Made by a program: the position numbers and the translations under genes. Below the pieces are notes generated by a model that made no database searches, was not told the origin of the DNA, and saw nothing but the letters and a program-made list of their open reading frames with translations. DNA of 64,000 nucleotides from Roseiarcus sp963758335 (GTDB lineage: Bacteria; Pseudomonadota; Alphaproteobacteria; Rhizobiales; Beijerinckiaceae): assembly GCA_963758335.1 (NCBI GenBank), contig CAVWVF010000002.1, positions 682,001 through 746,000 on the forward strand. Reading direction: 5' to 3'. Positions 9,186 to 18,069 of the stretch are shown one piece after another (within the stretch, counting starts at the first letter, position 1; each line of letters begins with the position of its first letter).

Positions 9186-10019
9186 TCAGCTCGGGCGGTG
9201 GCGCGCGCGCATGATGGCCGCGTTGAGCTCGCCGCCGAACACGAACAGCAGCGCGACCCAGTAGAGATAGACGAGCGCGATCATCACCGAGGCGAGGCCC
9301 GCGTACATCGAGATGTAGTTGCGGACGAACTGGCTGAGATAGGCGCCGAACGCCTCGCCGAAGGCGATGCTGGCGACGAAGGTGAGCGCGACGCCGGGCA
9401 GGAGGTCGATGATCCTCGGCCGGTGAGCCGGCAGAATGAGATGCGCAAGCAACAGCGACGTCGCCAGCATGAACGCCGCGACGCCGAGGCGGGCGAACGT
9501 CAGAAGCTCACGCGCCTGAGCCACCTGGGGGAAGTAGGCCGCGAGGGCGTCCAGGATCAGCGGGCCGAGCACGACCAGCAAGGCGAGCGCCAGCAGCGCG
9601 AGCGAGCCGACCAGCACGAGGCCGAGCGACTGGAGCCTCAGGAGCCACCACGGCCGTCTTTCCACCAGGCCGTAGGCCCGGTTGAGGCCGACCCGCAGCG
9701 CCTCGATTGCGCTCGAGGCGAAATACGAGGAAAGCACGGCGCCGAGAGTGAGTAGCCCGCCGCGCGGCGCGGTCAAAACGTTCGACACCTGGTCGGCGAT
9801 CGGCCGCGCGACGACGTCCGGCCATTCCGCGAACACCAGCCCCGCCGCCTCTTTCGCAAGCTCCTCAGAGCCGAAGAAGCCGGCCACAGCCGCAACGAAA
9901 ATGAGGAACGGAAACAGCGATGTCAGCAGCGTCAGCCCGATGTAGCTGGCGATCGCCCAGCCGTCGTCGGCGAGAAACTTCTCGGCCGCGCTCCACAGGA
10001 TCGAAATCAGCTTGCCCAA
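9186..10019 (-). CDS. YihY/BrkB-family membrane protein
   Basis: A 277-residue integral membrane protein of the YihY/UPF0761 family, sometimes called ribonuclease BN although that activity belongs to another protein. Markers are EKFLADDGWAIASYIGLTLL at the N-terminus, FPFLIFVAAVAGFFGS, SYFASSAIEALRVGLNRAYG and MYAGLASVMIALVYLYWVAL near the C-terminus. About six helices are visible. I chose TTG 10019, which has a GAGGCGAGA site upstream and starts directly before the conserved region; an ATG at 10136 is in frame but would add an unusual Arg-rich leader. The role is unknown; the family is linked to envelope functions. Confidence 0.82.
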   Translation of the reverse strand: MGKLISILWSAAEKFLADDGWAIASYIGLTLLTSLFPFLIFVAAVAGFFGSEELAKEAAGLVFAEWPDVVARPIADQVSNVLTAPRGGLLTLGAVLSSYFASSAIEALRVGLNRAYGLVERRPWWLLRLQSLGLVLVGSLALLALALLVVLGPLILDALAAYFPQVAQARELLTFARLGVAAFMLATSLLLAHLILPAHRPRIIDLLPGVALTFVASIAFGEAFGAYLSQFVRNYISMYAGLASVMIALVYLYWVALLFVFGGELNAAIMRARHRPS

Positions 10020-10194
10020 TCTCGCCTCGCCGGGTCTCGCGCACGCCCTCGCGTCGTCACTTAGGCCGCGCCCCCCGCCGCGGAACAGGCCGAGTCGCCT
10101 ATTTTCGTCCGAAAACGTCAAAAAGACGCATTGCAACAGAAGCGCCGAGGCAGCACTGTGCGGCGCAGCATCGCCGCATCAGGAGGAACGTCCC

Positions 10195-11841
10195 GTGACG
10201 CTCGACGATCTCGCCCGCCAAGCCCAGTTCACCGCCGAAGGCCTGCGGGAATGCGCTGTGACCGCCATGCGCGAGCGGGTCGGCGCTCACGGCAAGCTCA
10301 GCGCGGCCAAGATCGAGACCGAGCAGCACGCGGCCCACGGCCTCGCCTGGCTTGCGACCTATGTCGAGGCGATCAAGGAAATGGCCGCCTACGTCCGGCG
10401 CATGCATGAGGAAGGCCGCCTCGGACCGACCGAAGAGCTGCTGACCCGGATTGGACTCGGCGAATATCTCGCCCAGATTTTCGGCGGCATCCCGATGAAC
10501 CAGGGCGAGATCGTGCGCCTGTCCGACTTCGGCCTGTCGGAAGGCGACATCGAACCGTTCCGCGGCGAGCCCGTGGTCGAGGCGCTGATGAGGTCGGGCA
10601 ACACGCCCGACAACCGCAAGGCGCTCGCGGACCTGATCAGGCACGCGCACGAGGGCGCGATCGGCGATCCCGGCCTCGACGAGACGTTGGAGGCCATTCG
10701 CGGCGAGACGCGCCGGTTCGCCGACGCCGAAGTCGTTCCGCACGCTCAAACATGGCACCGCGCCAACGCTTATATCCCGCTCGACATCATCGCCGGCCTT
10801 TCGCGAATGGGCGTGTTCGGCCTCACCGTTCCCGAGGCCTATGGCGGGATGGGGCTCGGCAAGGTCGCGATGTGCGTCGTGTCGGAGGAGCTGTCGCGCG
10901 GCTACATCGGCGTCGGCTCGCTCGGCACCCGGTCCGAGATCGCGGCCGAACTGATCCTCGTCGGCGGCACCGAGTTGCAGAAGGAGAAATATCTGCCGGG
11001 AATCGCCAGCGGCGAAATCCTGCCGACCGCCGTCTTCACCGAGCCGAACACCGGCTCCGATCTCGCGAGCCTGAAGACGCGCGCGGCGCGCGAGGGCGAC
11101 GAGTACGTGGTTCAGGGCGCCAAGACCTGGATCACCCACCCGGTGCGCGCGGATCTGATGACGCTGCTCGTCCGCACCAACCCGCAGGAGAAGGGCTACA
11201 AGGGCCTTTCGATGCTGCTCGCCGAGAAGCCGCGCGGAACCGACGCGGACCCCTTCCCGGCCAAGGGCATGTCGGGCGGGGAGATCGAGGTTCTCGGCTA
11301 CCGCGGCATGAAGGAATACGAGATCGCCTTCGACGGGTTTCGCGTTCCCGCCGAGGCGCTCCTCGGCGGCGTCGAGGGTCAGGGCTTCAAGCAGCTGATG
11401 GAGACCTTCGAGTCGGCCCGCATCCAGACGGCCGCGCGGGCGGTCGGCGTCGCGCAATGCGCGTTCGAGCTCGGCCTGCGCTACGCCAGGGAGCGCGTCC
11501 AGTTCGGCAAGACGCTGATCCATTTTCCCCGAGTCGCCGACAAGCTGGCGATGATGGCGGTGGAGATCCACATCGCCCGCCAGATCACCTATTTCGCCGG
11601 CCGCGCAAAGGACGCGGGGCGCCGCTGCGACCTCGAGGCGGGCATGGCGAAGCTGCTCGGCGCGCGCGTTGCCTGGGCGGCGGCGGACAACGCCCTGCAA
11701 ATTCACGGCGGCAACGGCTTCGCCCTCGAGTACCCGATCTCGCGCGTGCTCTGCGACGCGCGCATCCTCAACATCTTCGAGGGCGCGGCGGAGATCCAGG
11801 CGCAAGTGATCGCGCGGCGCCTGCTGGAAGGGGGGAACTGA
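10195..11841 (+). CDS. mcd: (2S)-methylsuccinyl-CoA dehydrogenase (ethylmalonyl-CoA pathway)
   Basis: The start is GTG 10195, eight bases after AGGAGG. The 548 residues are about 150 longer than an ordinary acyl-CoA dehydrogenase. The extra N-terminal helical region (HGLAWLATYVEAIKEM, GEYLAQIFGGIPMNQGEIVR) is typical of methylsuccinyl-CoA dehydrogenase. The flavin core follows: LTVPEAYGGMGLGKVAM, TEPNTGSDLASLKTRA and ALQIHGGNGFALEYPISR. The enzyme oxidises methylsuccinyl-CoA to mesaconyl-CoA, letting acetyl-CoA be assimilated without isocitrate lyase. It stands alone here; ccr and other pathway genes are not in the window. I am fairly sure of the subfamily because of the N-terminal extension. 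Confidence 0.83.
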   Translation: MTLDDLARQAQFTAEGLRECAVTAMRERVGAHGKLSAAKIETEQHAAHGLAWLATYVEAIKEMAAYVRRMHEEGRLGPTEELLTRIGLGEYLAQIFGGIPMNQGEIVRLSDFGLSEGDIEPFRGEPVVEALMRSGNTPDNRKALADLIRHAHEGAIGDPGLDETLEAIRGETRRFADAEVVPHAQTWHRANAYIPLDIIAGLSRMGVFGLTVPEAYGGMGLGKVAMCVVSEELSRGYIGVGSLGTRSEIAAELILVGGTELQKEKYLPGIASGEILPTAVFTEPNTGSDLASLKTRAAREGDEYVVQGAKTWITHPVRADLMTLLVRTNPQEKGYKGLSMLLAEKPRGTDADPFPAKGMSGGEIEVLGYRGMKEYEIAFDGFRVPAEALLGGVEGQGFKQLMETFESARIQTAARAVGVAQCAFELGLRYARERVQFGKTLIHFPRVADKLAMMAVEIHIARQITYFAGRAKDAGRRCDLEAGMAKLLGARVAWAAADNALQIHGGNGFALEYPISRVLCDARILNIFEGAAEIQAQVIARRLLEGGN

Positions 11842-11890
11842 CCCCTGGTGGCCCCAAGCGCAAACCGATCCGAGACAAAAATGCAAATAT

Positions 11891-12343
11891 GGATATGTCA
11901 CCGTTTTCGCCGGCGAGGAGGCGGGCGAATCGGAGACCGAGCCCGAGAACGGCGACGAGCCGAGCGGCTCGGCCCTCGCGCCGGAACGCTTCGCGGCGAT
12001 GAGGGAGGCCGAACAGGTGATCCTGACCGTGTCGGAAAACGGCTACGGCAAGCGCACGTCGTCCTACGAGTACCGCGTCACCGGCCGCGGCGGCAAAGGC
12101 ATCGTCGCCATGGCGGTCAACGCCCGCAACGGCTCGCTCGTCGCCTCCTTCCCGGTCGAGGACAAGGACGAGATCATGCTGGTCACCGACGGCGGCCAGC
12201 TCATCCGCGTGCCGGTCGCGGGCATCCGCATTGCGGGCCGGGCGACGCAGGGGGTGATCGTGTTCGACACCGCCGAGCAGGAGCGGGTCGTCTCGGTCGA
12301 CCGGATCGGCGAGACGGAAGGCGAAGCCGACGAGGAAGAGTAG
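11891..12343 (+). pseudogene. gyrA: Orphan 3' end of DNA gyrase subunit A
   Basis: From about 11891 the frame reads GYVTVFAGEEAGESE, LAPERFAAMREAEQVILTVS, ENGYGKRTSSYEYRVTGRGG, LVTDGGQLIRVPVAGIRIAG and IVFDTAEQERVVSVDRIG, and stops at 12343. This is the last part of the GyrA C-terminal beta-pinwheel with its acidic tail. The other 700-odd residues (tyrosine recombinase-like breakage domain and most of the pinwheel) are absent, because the upstream gene ends at 11841. A real gyrA must exist elsewhere. The fragment lies between mcd and an IS1595 element, so a rearrangement probably copied or moved it here. Confidence 0.8.
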
Positions 12344-12526
12344 CCTCGTTCACGACGCGGCGCCATTCCCGGTGCGTTTCGAGCGTTATCAATGCGTTGC
12401 GGCGAAGATTCCAGTCGACCGTCACGACCGCGACAAGCCGCCGCCTGCCGCCGGCCCCCGACATTTCCAAAGACGCGTCCGATGCATGGGCCAGGCGCAA
12501 ATTGAAGCCAATCAAGCCCCAAAAGC
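12344..12526. other. Short gap after the gyrA tail, with one TTATCAA-N2-GTTGCG copy
   Basis: No gene seen. The sequence TTATCAATGCGTTGCG lies at 12386-12401 and recurs with small changes at 12576-12591 and 48759-48774. Confidence 0.4.
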
Positions 12527-12591
12527 CCCTTCCATTTCCTTCCATTTCCTTCCATTTCTTTCCGCCAATTGAGCTTTATCAATGGGTTGCG
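12527..12591 (+). repeat. TTCC tandem array with trailing TTATCAA...GGTTGCG motif
   Basis: The unit TTCCATTTCC is repeated about three and a half times with a 10-bp period, ending in TTTCTTTCCGCC. Eleven bases later comes TTATCAATGGGTTGCG (12576-12591). The same order of elements occurs at 48706-48774 behind sdhB. The block lies between the gyrA tail and the IS1595 end. Confidence 0.65.
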
Positions 12592-12603
12592 CGGGGCGCC
12601 GGG

Positions 12604-13786
12604 TCAGAAAAAAAATCGCTCTTATTGTGTTTCGTGTTGATACGGTCCGAGTCCGGCAGCGGCGGCGATCCAGGGAGCCGGGCCGCCATCGGCGGGCATG
12701 GCTTCGAGGGTTCGGCGCCAACTCAGGTACGTGGGAAGGTTTTCGGTGGCGACGCCGTGGAAGCGTCGCATCCACTCTTTGAGGCGTCCGTGGTAGGCGT
12801 TGACGTTGTTTATATGGAACTGCGATTCTTCGGGCTTGGGGTTGCCGGGCGCGGGTAGGACATGGACTTTGAGCTTGGCCCGCTTGGCGAAAGCGGTGAT
12901 GGCCGAGCCGCCGTCGCAGCAGAAATCGGTTGAAGGCGGAATTCGTTCGCCGAACGCTTCTTTTAGGCTGGCGGCGTCGAGGCGGGACAGGACGGCGTCG
13001 AACGTGGCGCCGCTGCGGTCGCGAGCCACGACGACGGGAATCTGCTCGGCCGAGAGGCCGCGCTTGGCGGCTTTGCCGCCGCGGCGGCGCGCGGGCCTGG
13101 CGAGGCCGCCCCGCCGACCCTTTAAGGACTCGAGTATGAATGTTTCATCGGCCTCGACGATGCCCGAAAGGCTCTTGGGTTTGTCGAGGTTGAGAGCGGC
13201 GAGAAACCGATGCCGCCATCGGAAGGCGGTGCTCGGGTGGATCTGGCAGCGGTCGGCCGCCTTGGCGAGGCTCTCCCCTTCGATCAGGGCTCGCGCCTGA
13301 TCGAACCAGCGATCCTTGTTGTGCAGGCCGGCCACCGGAGTGCCGGTGAACGGATTGAAAGTCCTGCGGCATTCCACGCAGCGATAGCGCGGCAAACCTC
13401 TCGCCTCACCCCAGGGCCGGACATCGAGCGCGCCGCAGCGCGGACATCCCGTCCGCGAATAACGCCCCTTTGCGATTTCCCGGAAAATATCGCGCTCGCC
13501 CGATGCGGAAAGCGTCGCCGCAACCGCATCGCTGCGCTCCTCGGCCCTCTTCGCGTCCCCCGCCGCAGACCTCGGTTCGCAGATCTCGACGCCCTCCTCA
13601 CAGGGATCGTCAGCTTCCGCGAGCGCGAGCTCGCGAAACACGACACGGCGCTGCGCCGCACTCAACGACGACAGCGCGGCCAGCCATCCCGCGAAATCCG
13701 ACGGCTTCATCTTCGCCCCCAAAATGCCCAGAGCCTTTATCGCTCATGTCAACACACATTGCAATAAGAGCGAAAAAAATTCTTCG
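12604..13786 (-). mobile_element. IS1595-family insertion sequence
   Basis: Both ends carry imperfect inverted repeats: the left end reads TCGCTCTTATTGTG after a run of A (from 12604), and the reverse complement of the right end reads TCGCTCTTATTGCA after a run of T (to 13786). The length of about 1.18 kb and the single transposase fit the family. I could not identify a target duplication with confidence. Confidence 0.75.
12622..13722 (-). CDS. IS1595-family transposase (ISXO2-like DDE domain with zinc ribbon)
   Basis: A 366-residue protein. The N-terminal third contains a zinc ribbon (CPRCGAL then YRCVECRRTFNP, near residues 97-122) and a helix-turn-helix-like stretch (IEGESLAKAADRCQIHPSTA). 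The ISXO2 catalytic domain follows with GIVEADETFI, DFCCDGGSAITAF and HINNVNAYHGRLKEWMRRF. The two aspartates and the late Asn/His-rich motif fit the DDE-type triad of this family. The C-terminal end LPTYLSWRRTLEAM is also typical. The frame is intact, so the element may still be active. Confidence 0.9.
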   Translation of the reverse strand: MGAKMKPSDFAGWLAALSSLSAAQRRVVFRELALAEADDPCEEGVEICEPRSAAGDAKRAEERSDAVAATLSASGERDIFREIAKGRYSRTGCPRCGALDVRPWGEARGLPRYRCVECRRTFNPFTGTPVAGLHNKDRWFDQARALIEGESLAKAADRCQIHPSTAFRWRHRFLAALNLDKPKSLSGIVEADETFILESLKGRRGGLARPARRRGGKAAKRGLSAEQIPVVVARDRSGATFDAVLSRLDAASLKEAFGERIPPSTDFCCDGGSAITAFAKRAKLKVHVLPAPGNPKPEESQFHINNVNAYHGRLKEWMRRFHGVATENLPTYLSWRRTLEAMPADGGPAPWIAAAAGLGPYQHETQ

Positions 13787-13824
13787 CCCCTCGTCCCGGC
13801 CAGTTCCCCGTCGGATACGGGGCG

Positions 13825-13944
13825 CCGATCGCATTGTGGTCTCGGCCTTCCATCGGGGCGTCGGGCGAAGGCGAAGCGAGTCGGACGTCGACTTTCTCGT
13901 CGCCTATAAATCGGCTACGAACGCCGAGCTCGGCGACTATTTCG
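13825..13944 (+). pseudogene. Remnant of an MNT-type minimal nucleotidyltransferase
   Basis: One frame reads RRSESDVDFLVAYK and AELGDYFALTAA. This is the SDxDxxV catalytic motif and the following helix of MNT (MntA-type) nucleotidyltransferases. The expected upstream GSxARGEA motif appears only in the neighbouring frame (GASGEGEA), so a frameshift separates them. No start or full domain remains. MNT proteins normally pair with HepT toxins, and a HepT-like remnant lies about 450 bp downstream. Confidence 0.4.
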
Positions 13945-14062
13945 CGCTGACGGCCGCCCCTCACCGCGCCAGGCACCCGGCGCTTTGGATTTTCGGTCAG
14001 GCGATCCCCCAGCGTCCCGCCCCTCAAAAAAACAAACAAATTCTTGCCAGGCTTGCGAGTAC

Positions 14063-14077
14063 GTTCTATATTTGTTC
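14063..14077 (+). promoter_or_regulatory. LexA-like box (GTTC-N7-GTTC)
   Basis: The sequence GTTCTATATTTGTTC fits the GTTC-N7-GTTC operator known for alphaproteobacterial LexA. It ends two bases before an ATG at 14080. About two such matches are expected by chance in 64 kb on both strands, so position is the main support. Confidence 0.35.
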
Positions 14078-14079
14078 CC

Positions 14080-14253
14080 ATGGCCGCCCTGAAGGAGTCC
14101 GCCGTGCGCCCGGTTCCGTCGAAGCCGTTCCGCCACCCCTCTGGCGCAGGCGACGGCGCCGGCGCGACGGTCGCAGCAGGGGCGCTCAAACTTGAACGGG
14201 AGCAATTCAATAGGGAAAAGTGCATGTGTCGCCGTAATTGTAATTCCCTGTAA
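14080..14253 (+). CDS. Small unrecognised ORF behind a LexA-like box
   Basis: A 57-codon frame beginning MAALKESAVRPVPSKPF and ending in a Cys-rich tail (CMCRRNCNS). I do not recognise it. The first half looks like the beginning of a longer protein whose rest has been lost, because the DNA just downstream is repetitive (GTAATTCCC-type repeats at about 14232-14262). It may be only the 5' stub of an SOS gene. Whether it is translated is uncertain. Confidence 0.25.
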   Translation: MAALKESAVRPVPSKPFRHPSGAGDGAGATVAAGALKLEREQFNREKCMCRRNCNSL

Positions 14254-14399
14254 TTCCCTCCCGTATTCGGCTCCGCGCGAAGTCCTCCCCGCGCGCGACG
14301 AGTTGGCGGCGGGCCGAACCGTCGACCTCGTCGTCGAGGGCGGCACTGCGCAATCCGTTCGTTCGCGCCGGCATCGAGCGTCGGCGGAGACGGTCTATG

Positions 14400-14530
14400 G
14401 ACCATGACCCGCGCGCCTATCTCTGGACGCGCGGGGGAGCGCGGACGCGATCGCATCGTTCGTGCGCGGGCGGACGTTCGAGCCAATCCGATCAGAGACC
14501 TGTTCATGCGTCGCCAGAGCGACTTGAATG
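14400..14530 (+). pseudogene. Remnant of a HepT-like (DUF86) protein
   Basis: Three short pieces in shifting frames match the start of HepT antitoxin/toxin proteins: DPRAYLW, then DAIASFVRGRTFE, then RDLFMRR. In intact members these motifs follow each other in one frame. The later RN-x-H motif is not visible. With the MNT remnant upstream this looks like a decayed MNT/HepT pair. Confidence 0.35.
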
Positions 14531-14759
14531 GCCGTAATATTGCAGCCACCCCCTCAGGATCGGTCCGAACATGGCCGAAAGATCGGCCAAACTCTTGAAA
14601 GCGTCGACATCCGGAAGAGGCTCACGCCCTCGACCGATTAGAGAACGATATCGACCAAAGCGGGCGTTGCCATTTTTCGAAATGAATTGGGCAAGAAACT
14701 CGAGAAATCAGCAGACAATGGTTGTATGTTCCCCTTGATGTCTGCAGAGACCCTCTCCC

Positions 14760-15686
14760 ATGGCGGAAAACGGTAAGTCGAACAACAACCGGCTGCAAGT
14801 GTGCCGCGTGATCGACGTGCCGCTTCACGAGGTCTCCGGCATTTGTTTGCGTCGTGGCCGAAACGGTCGGATGCATTTGATCGCGGTCGGCGATCGGGTG
14901 GCGAAGATCGCTTGGTTTTCCGTGCCGCGCAGCGATGGGGGCCGGATCGAATGGCATACGAGCGACATTGCGAAGCTCTCAGGTTCGATGCTTCCCGAGC
15001 ACGACCCCCAAATCGAGGCTGTCTGCGCTGACGGCCCCGGGCGCGTTTTGCTGCTCCAGGAAACGCCTCCGCGCGTCGAACTCATCGACCCCGAGGCGTT
15101 AAGTGTGGTTGCGTCGATCGATCTTGCGGTGGAAGGGCGCGGCGAAATTGCGCGAGCGTGGTCCGACCCGAAGGGGTCGCGGGGCGAAGGAATGGTGCTA
15201 CTGCCCGGCGGGCATTTGCTCATCGCCAAGGAGAAGAAGCCGGCGGCTTTCATTGAGTTCGGCCCGCCAAATTCGCGGTCGCGGGGCTTGGTCCGCGGCG
15301 GCGCGCTGGCGAACGGCGGGCGGTGGCCAATCAAAAAAGGGCGCCACCGGTTCGTTGCTCTCGCAATTTGGCTTCCCGACAAGATATTGGCCAAAACCTG
15401 CGCCGACTTCAGTGACCTCGAAATAGGTCCGGATGGTCGCCTCTATCTGCTCAGTGACAAGTCCTCCACGATTGCGCGGCTCGATGATCTCCCGGCGGGC
15501 GGCGGCGGCGCTGCGCTCCTTGATGCGTGGCGGCTCGGCGATCTGGATGGCAAACCTGAAGGTCTCGCATTCACCGCACAGGGTCGTGCGATCGTCGGGC
15601 TCGACACGCGCAAGCCGCGTCGAAATCTCCTCCTGCTGGAGCCCGCGATTGCCGAGTTGCGTGGCGGTGGCCAGAGCCTGAGTTGA
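14760..15686 (+). CDS. Beta-propeller protein, SdiA-regulated/phytase-like type
   Basis: A 308-residue protein without a signal peptide or membrane segment. Repeated strand patterns typical of a beta-propeller are visible: EVSGICLRRGRNGRMHLIAV, DPQIEAVCADGPGRVLLL, DLEIGPDGRLYLLSD and KPEGLAFTAQGRAIVGLD. The pairs DLE-GPDGRLY and KPEGLAF are characteristic of the SdiA-regulated and esterase-like phytase families, which bind calcium and often hydrolyse phosphate or ester bonds. No partner genes are adjacent. The biochemical role is unknown. Confidence 0.65.
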   Translation: MAENGKSNNNRLQVCRVIDVPLHEVSGICLRRGRNGRMHLIAVGDRVAKIAWFSVPRSDGGRIEWHTSDIAKLSGSMLPEHDPQIEAVCADGPGRVLLLQETPPRVELIDPEALSVVASIDLAVEGRGEIARAWSDPKGSRGEGMVLLPGGHLLIAKEKKPAAFIEFGPPNSRSRGLVRGGALANGGRWPIKKGRHRFVALAIWLPDKILAKTCADFSDLEIGPDGRLYLLSDKSSTIARLDDLPAGGGGAALLDAWRLGDLDGKPEGLAFTAQGRAIVGLDTRKPRRNLLLLEPAIAELRGGGQSLS

Positions 15687-15801
15687 TCCCTCAATCGCGC
15701 TTATTGGCCCCGGCTCGTTGATCCCGCTCTGGGTCACGGGGCGGATTTACGGCGACAGTCTATCCCCAAATCCCGATCACTGAACTGAGTGGGGGCGACG
15801 G

Positions 15802-16691
15802 TCATCTCCTCCAGGCCGCAGGATCGCGCACCGCCTCGACCAGGGCGCAGATGGCCTCGATCACCAGCTCCGGCTGCTCGACCTGGACATAGTGGTCGCT
15901 TTCGGTCGCGATTTCGCGCCGCGCGTCGGGGAGGAGCGCCGCAAGCCGGGACTGGCCCTCCCGCCACGCGGCTTCGAACGCTGTCGGCGAGAGGGCGGAC
16001 GGCACATTCGGCGGAAGCTGCACCGGCTTCGCCCGCGAGATGATGAAGAGCGGCAGGGGTCGGAGGGGTTCGGTTCGCGCCGCCTCGGTCATCCTCGCCG
16101 ACGCCGCGGCGAAGTCGACCAATTCGAGATCGCGATAGAATTCGAGCCCCGGGGGCGGCGGCGTGGCGAGATCGACATAGGCGGCCCACTGCGCCGGGCC
16201 GAGGATTCCTGGCAGAGGACCATTCCGGCGACCTCCCCCGGATAGGTCGCGGCATAGAGTCGGGCGAAGAGCCCTCCGAGCGAGTGCGCCGCCAGGACGT
16301 AGGGCGCTGCCTTCCCCGAAGCCTGCAGCACGCCGTGGAGTTCTGCGACGATCGCGTCGGCCGTCCGCGGCATCGGCGCCGGGTCGCTCCGACTCACATG
16401 GTCGGCGTCGAGGATCGTGCCGGGCCGGTCGTAGGCGCACACGCGGGTGAAGCCGGCGACCCCGGCGAAGACTGGCGTCAAGCCTAGTCCGGGCTCGACC
16501 GTCCAGATCTCGGCGTCGCTGCGGTAGCCGGAGATCAGGATGACCGCCGGCGCACCCTCGCCCTTGCATTCGAGATGGATCTTTCTCCCGTCGACCTCGA
16601 CTGCGCCGCGGAAGTCGCCGCTCGCGGGGGATGCGGCGAAGGCCGGAAGAGCCGCGGCCGCCGTGACGCACAGGATCGCCGATGCAAACAT
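15802..16691 (-). pseudogene. Secreted alpha/beta hydrolase, frameshifted
   Basis: The start at ATG 16691 opens a signal peptide (FASAILCVTAAAALPAFA). The first frame covers VILISGYRSDAEIW, CAYDRPGT and the nucleophile elbow AHSLGGLFARLYA. It is lost near 16207-16222, right after GEVAGMVL. The neighbouring frame continues with GILGPAQWAAY, LRPLPLFIISR and the catalytic-histidine segment ESDHYVQVEQPELV to the stop at 15802. Together they make a normal-length hydrolase of about 297 residues. No long homopolymer is present at the break, so a true mutation is likely. The substrate is unknown. Confidence 0.7.
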
Positions 16692-16934
16692 CAAACGCCG
16701 TAAGAAAGCCGCTCCCCGACTCTCCGCTGCCTGGCGGAGCGCCGTTCACCCTGATCGTGTGAAATGGCGACCTCGCGCACCTCAAAAGTCTTGCACGATC
16801 CGCGGCGCGATGGAAGGCGAGGAGCAACAGGAGCGGGTCGGAGACGGCGCGCTGATGCCGCAATCTGGCGCCAAAGAGTGCGTGAAAGAGGTTGCACTGA
16901 CAGTGGCCGCCGCGGCGACAAGGGAGGCGCCTCG

Positions 16935-17388
16935 ATGACCGAGCAGAGCGTCGTTCCGCCGGCGCTGATGTTGCGGCAGCTCGCGTTCGTGATGCGGGCA
17001 TCGCGTGCGCTCTACGCCGCCGCCGAGCTTGACATCGCCGACTTCCTCGCGTTCGGACCGTTGACGAGCGCCGAACTGGCGGCCACGACTGGCGCCGACG
17101 CCGCGACCTTGCGGCGCCTCATGCGGGCGCTCGTCGCGCACGGCGTGTTCGAGGAAGAGACGCCCGACCGTTTCCGCCTCAATGCGGCCGGCGAACTCAT
17201 GAGGCGGGACGTTCCCGGGTCGCAGCGCGCAGCGGTCTTGTTCACCGCGGGGGACACGCAATGGCGGCTCTGGTCGGATTTTCTCGAATGCGCGCGCACA
17301 GGACGAGCCGCGGTCGAGCGAGCGTTCGGCAAGACGATTTTCGAGCGCAACGCGCAGAATCCGGAAGAGGCGGAACTCTTGCGCAGTG
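16935..17388 (+). pseudogene. O-methyltransferase, N-terminal half (other half inverted)
   Basis: From ATG 16935 (GGAGGCG upstream) the frame gives the dimerisation and winged-helix region of a family 2 O-methyltransferase: MLRQLAFVMRASRALYAA, LDIADFLAFGPLTSAELA, TLRRLMRALVAHGVFEE and FGKTIFERNAQNPEEAELL. Homology ends at about 17388, exactly where the SAM-binding domain should follow. That domain is found on the opposite strand at 18069-17740. In plant and bacterial relatives these domains are one polypeptide of about 340 residues. Confidence 0.7.
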
Positions 17389-17739
17389 GCCATCTTAACG
17401 CCGGCGGGGCGAACGTTGTCGGCCGAAAAGAAAAAGACCGCCCCGGAATGCGGGTTCGGCGCCAAAGCGATAACCCGCCTATCTGCCGACAAACCGCTGA
17501 TCTTCGGGCTCACCGATCGCGGCGACATCTTCTCGGGAGCGGCGCTGACCATGATCCTGGTCGCGGCGACATTGGCGCTGTTGATCGGCCTGGAGCGCGT
17601 TCCGTTCGTCGCCGCAGGGCACAGATAGAGGACAGCCGATCTCAACGTTGTCATTTGGGCCATGGCCGAAAGAACGCTGGGTCGCCGATGAGCGAGTCAA
17701 CGAGCGCGGAGAGCGACCCGCGAACACTGGCAGCGGCGC

Positions 17740-18069
17740 CTTCAACTCAAGCCGGGCGACGACCAGCAGCGTCGCGTCCGCGGCCATCGCATTTCGGCAG
17801 TTGGCAAGGATCGCGATGGCGCGATCGTCGTCCCAGTCGTGCAGGATGGCGCGCAGGACGTACGCCTCTGCGCCTGACGGTACGCTGTTGAAGAAGCTGC
17901 CGCCGACGATCTCGCAGCGCGCCTCGACTCGGCTCCGCGCCAAGAGCGGCGGCGCGCCCGTTACGACATTGGGGAGATCAAAAAGGATGCCCCTTGCCGC
18001 CGGATGGGCGGTGAGGATATCGGCCAGCAGGCGGCCGGTCCCGCCACCTATGTCGGCGATCAGCCGGCG
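17740..18069 (-). pseudogene. O-methyltransferase, SAM-binding half on the opposite strand
   Basis: On the minus strand the frame reads RRLIADIGGGTGRLLADIL (SAM motif I), RGILFDLPNVV, EIVGGSFFNSVPSGAEAYVL and ILHDWDDDRAIAILANC. These are the standard catalytic-domain motifs of family 2 O-methyltransferases in the right order. There is no start codon or N-terminal domain in front. It pairs with the N-terminal half at 16935-17388, so the gene has been broken by an inversion. The DNA between 17389 and 17739 contains an unrelated open frame with one hydrophobic segment. Confidence 0.7.

Noticed and set aside
10099..11901. A 600-codon open frame on the minus strand
   Set aside because: Antisense of mcd; composition and lack of domains mark it as a shadow.
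12527..12591. CRISPR-like array
   Set aside because: Units are 10 bp without spacers and there are no cas genes.
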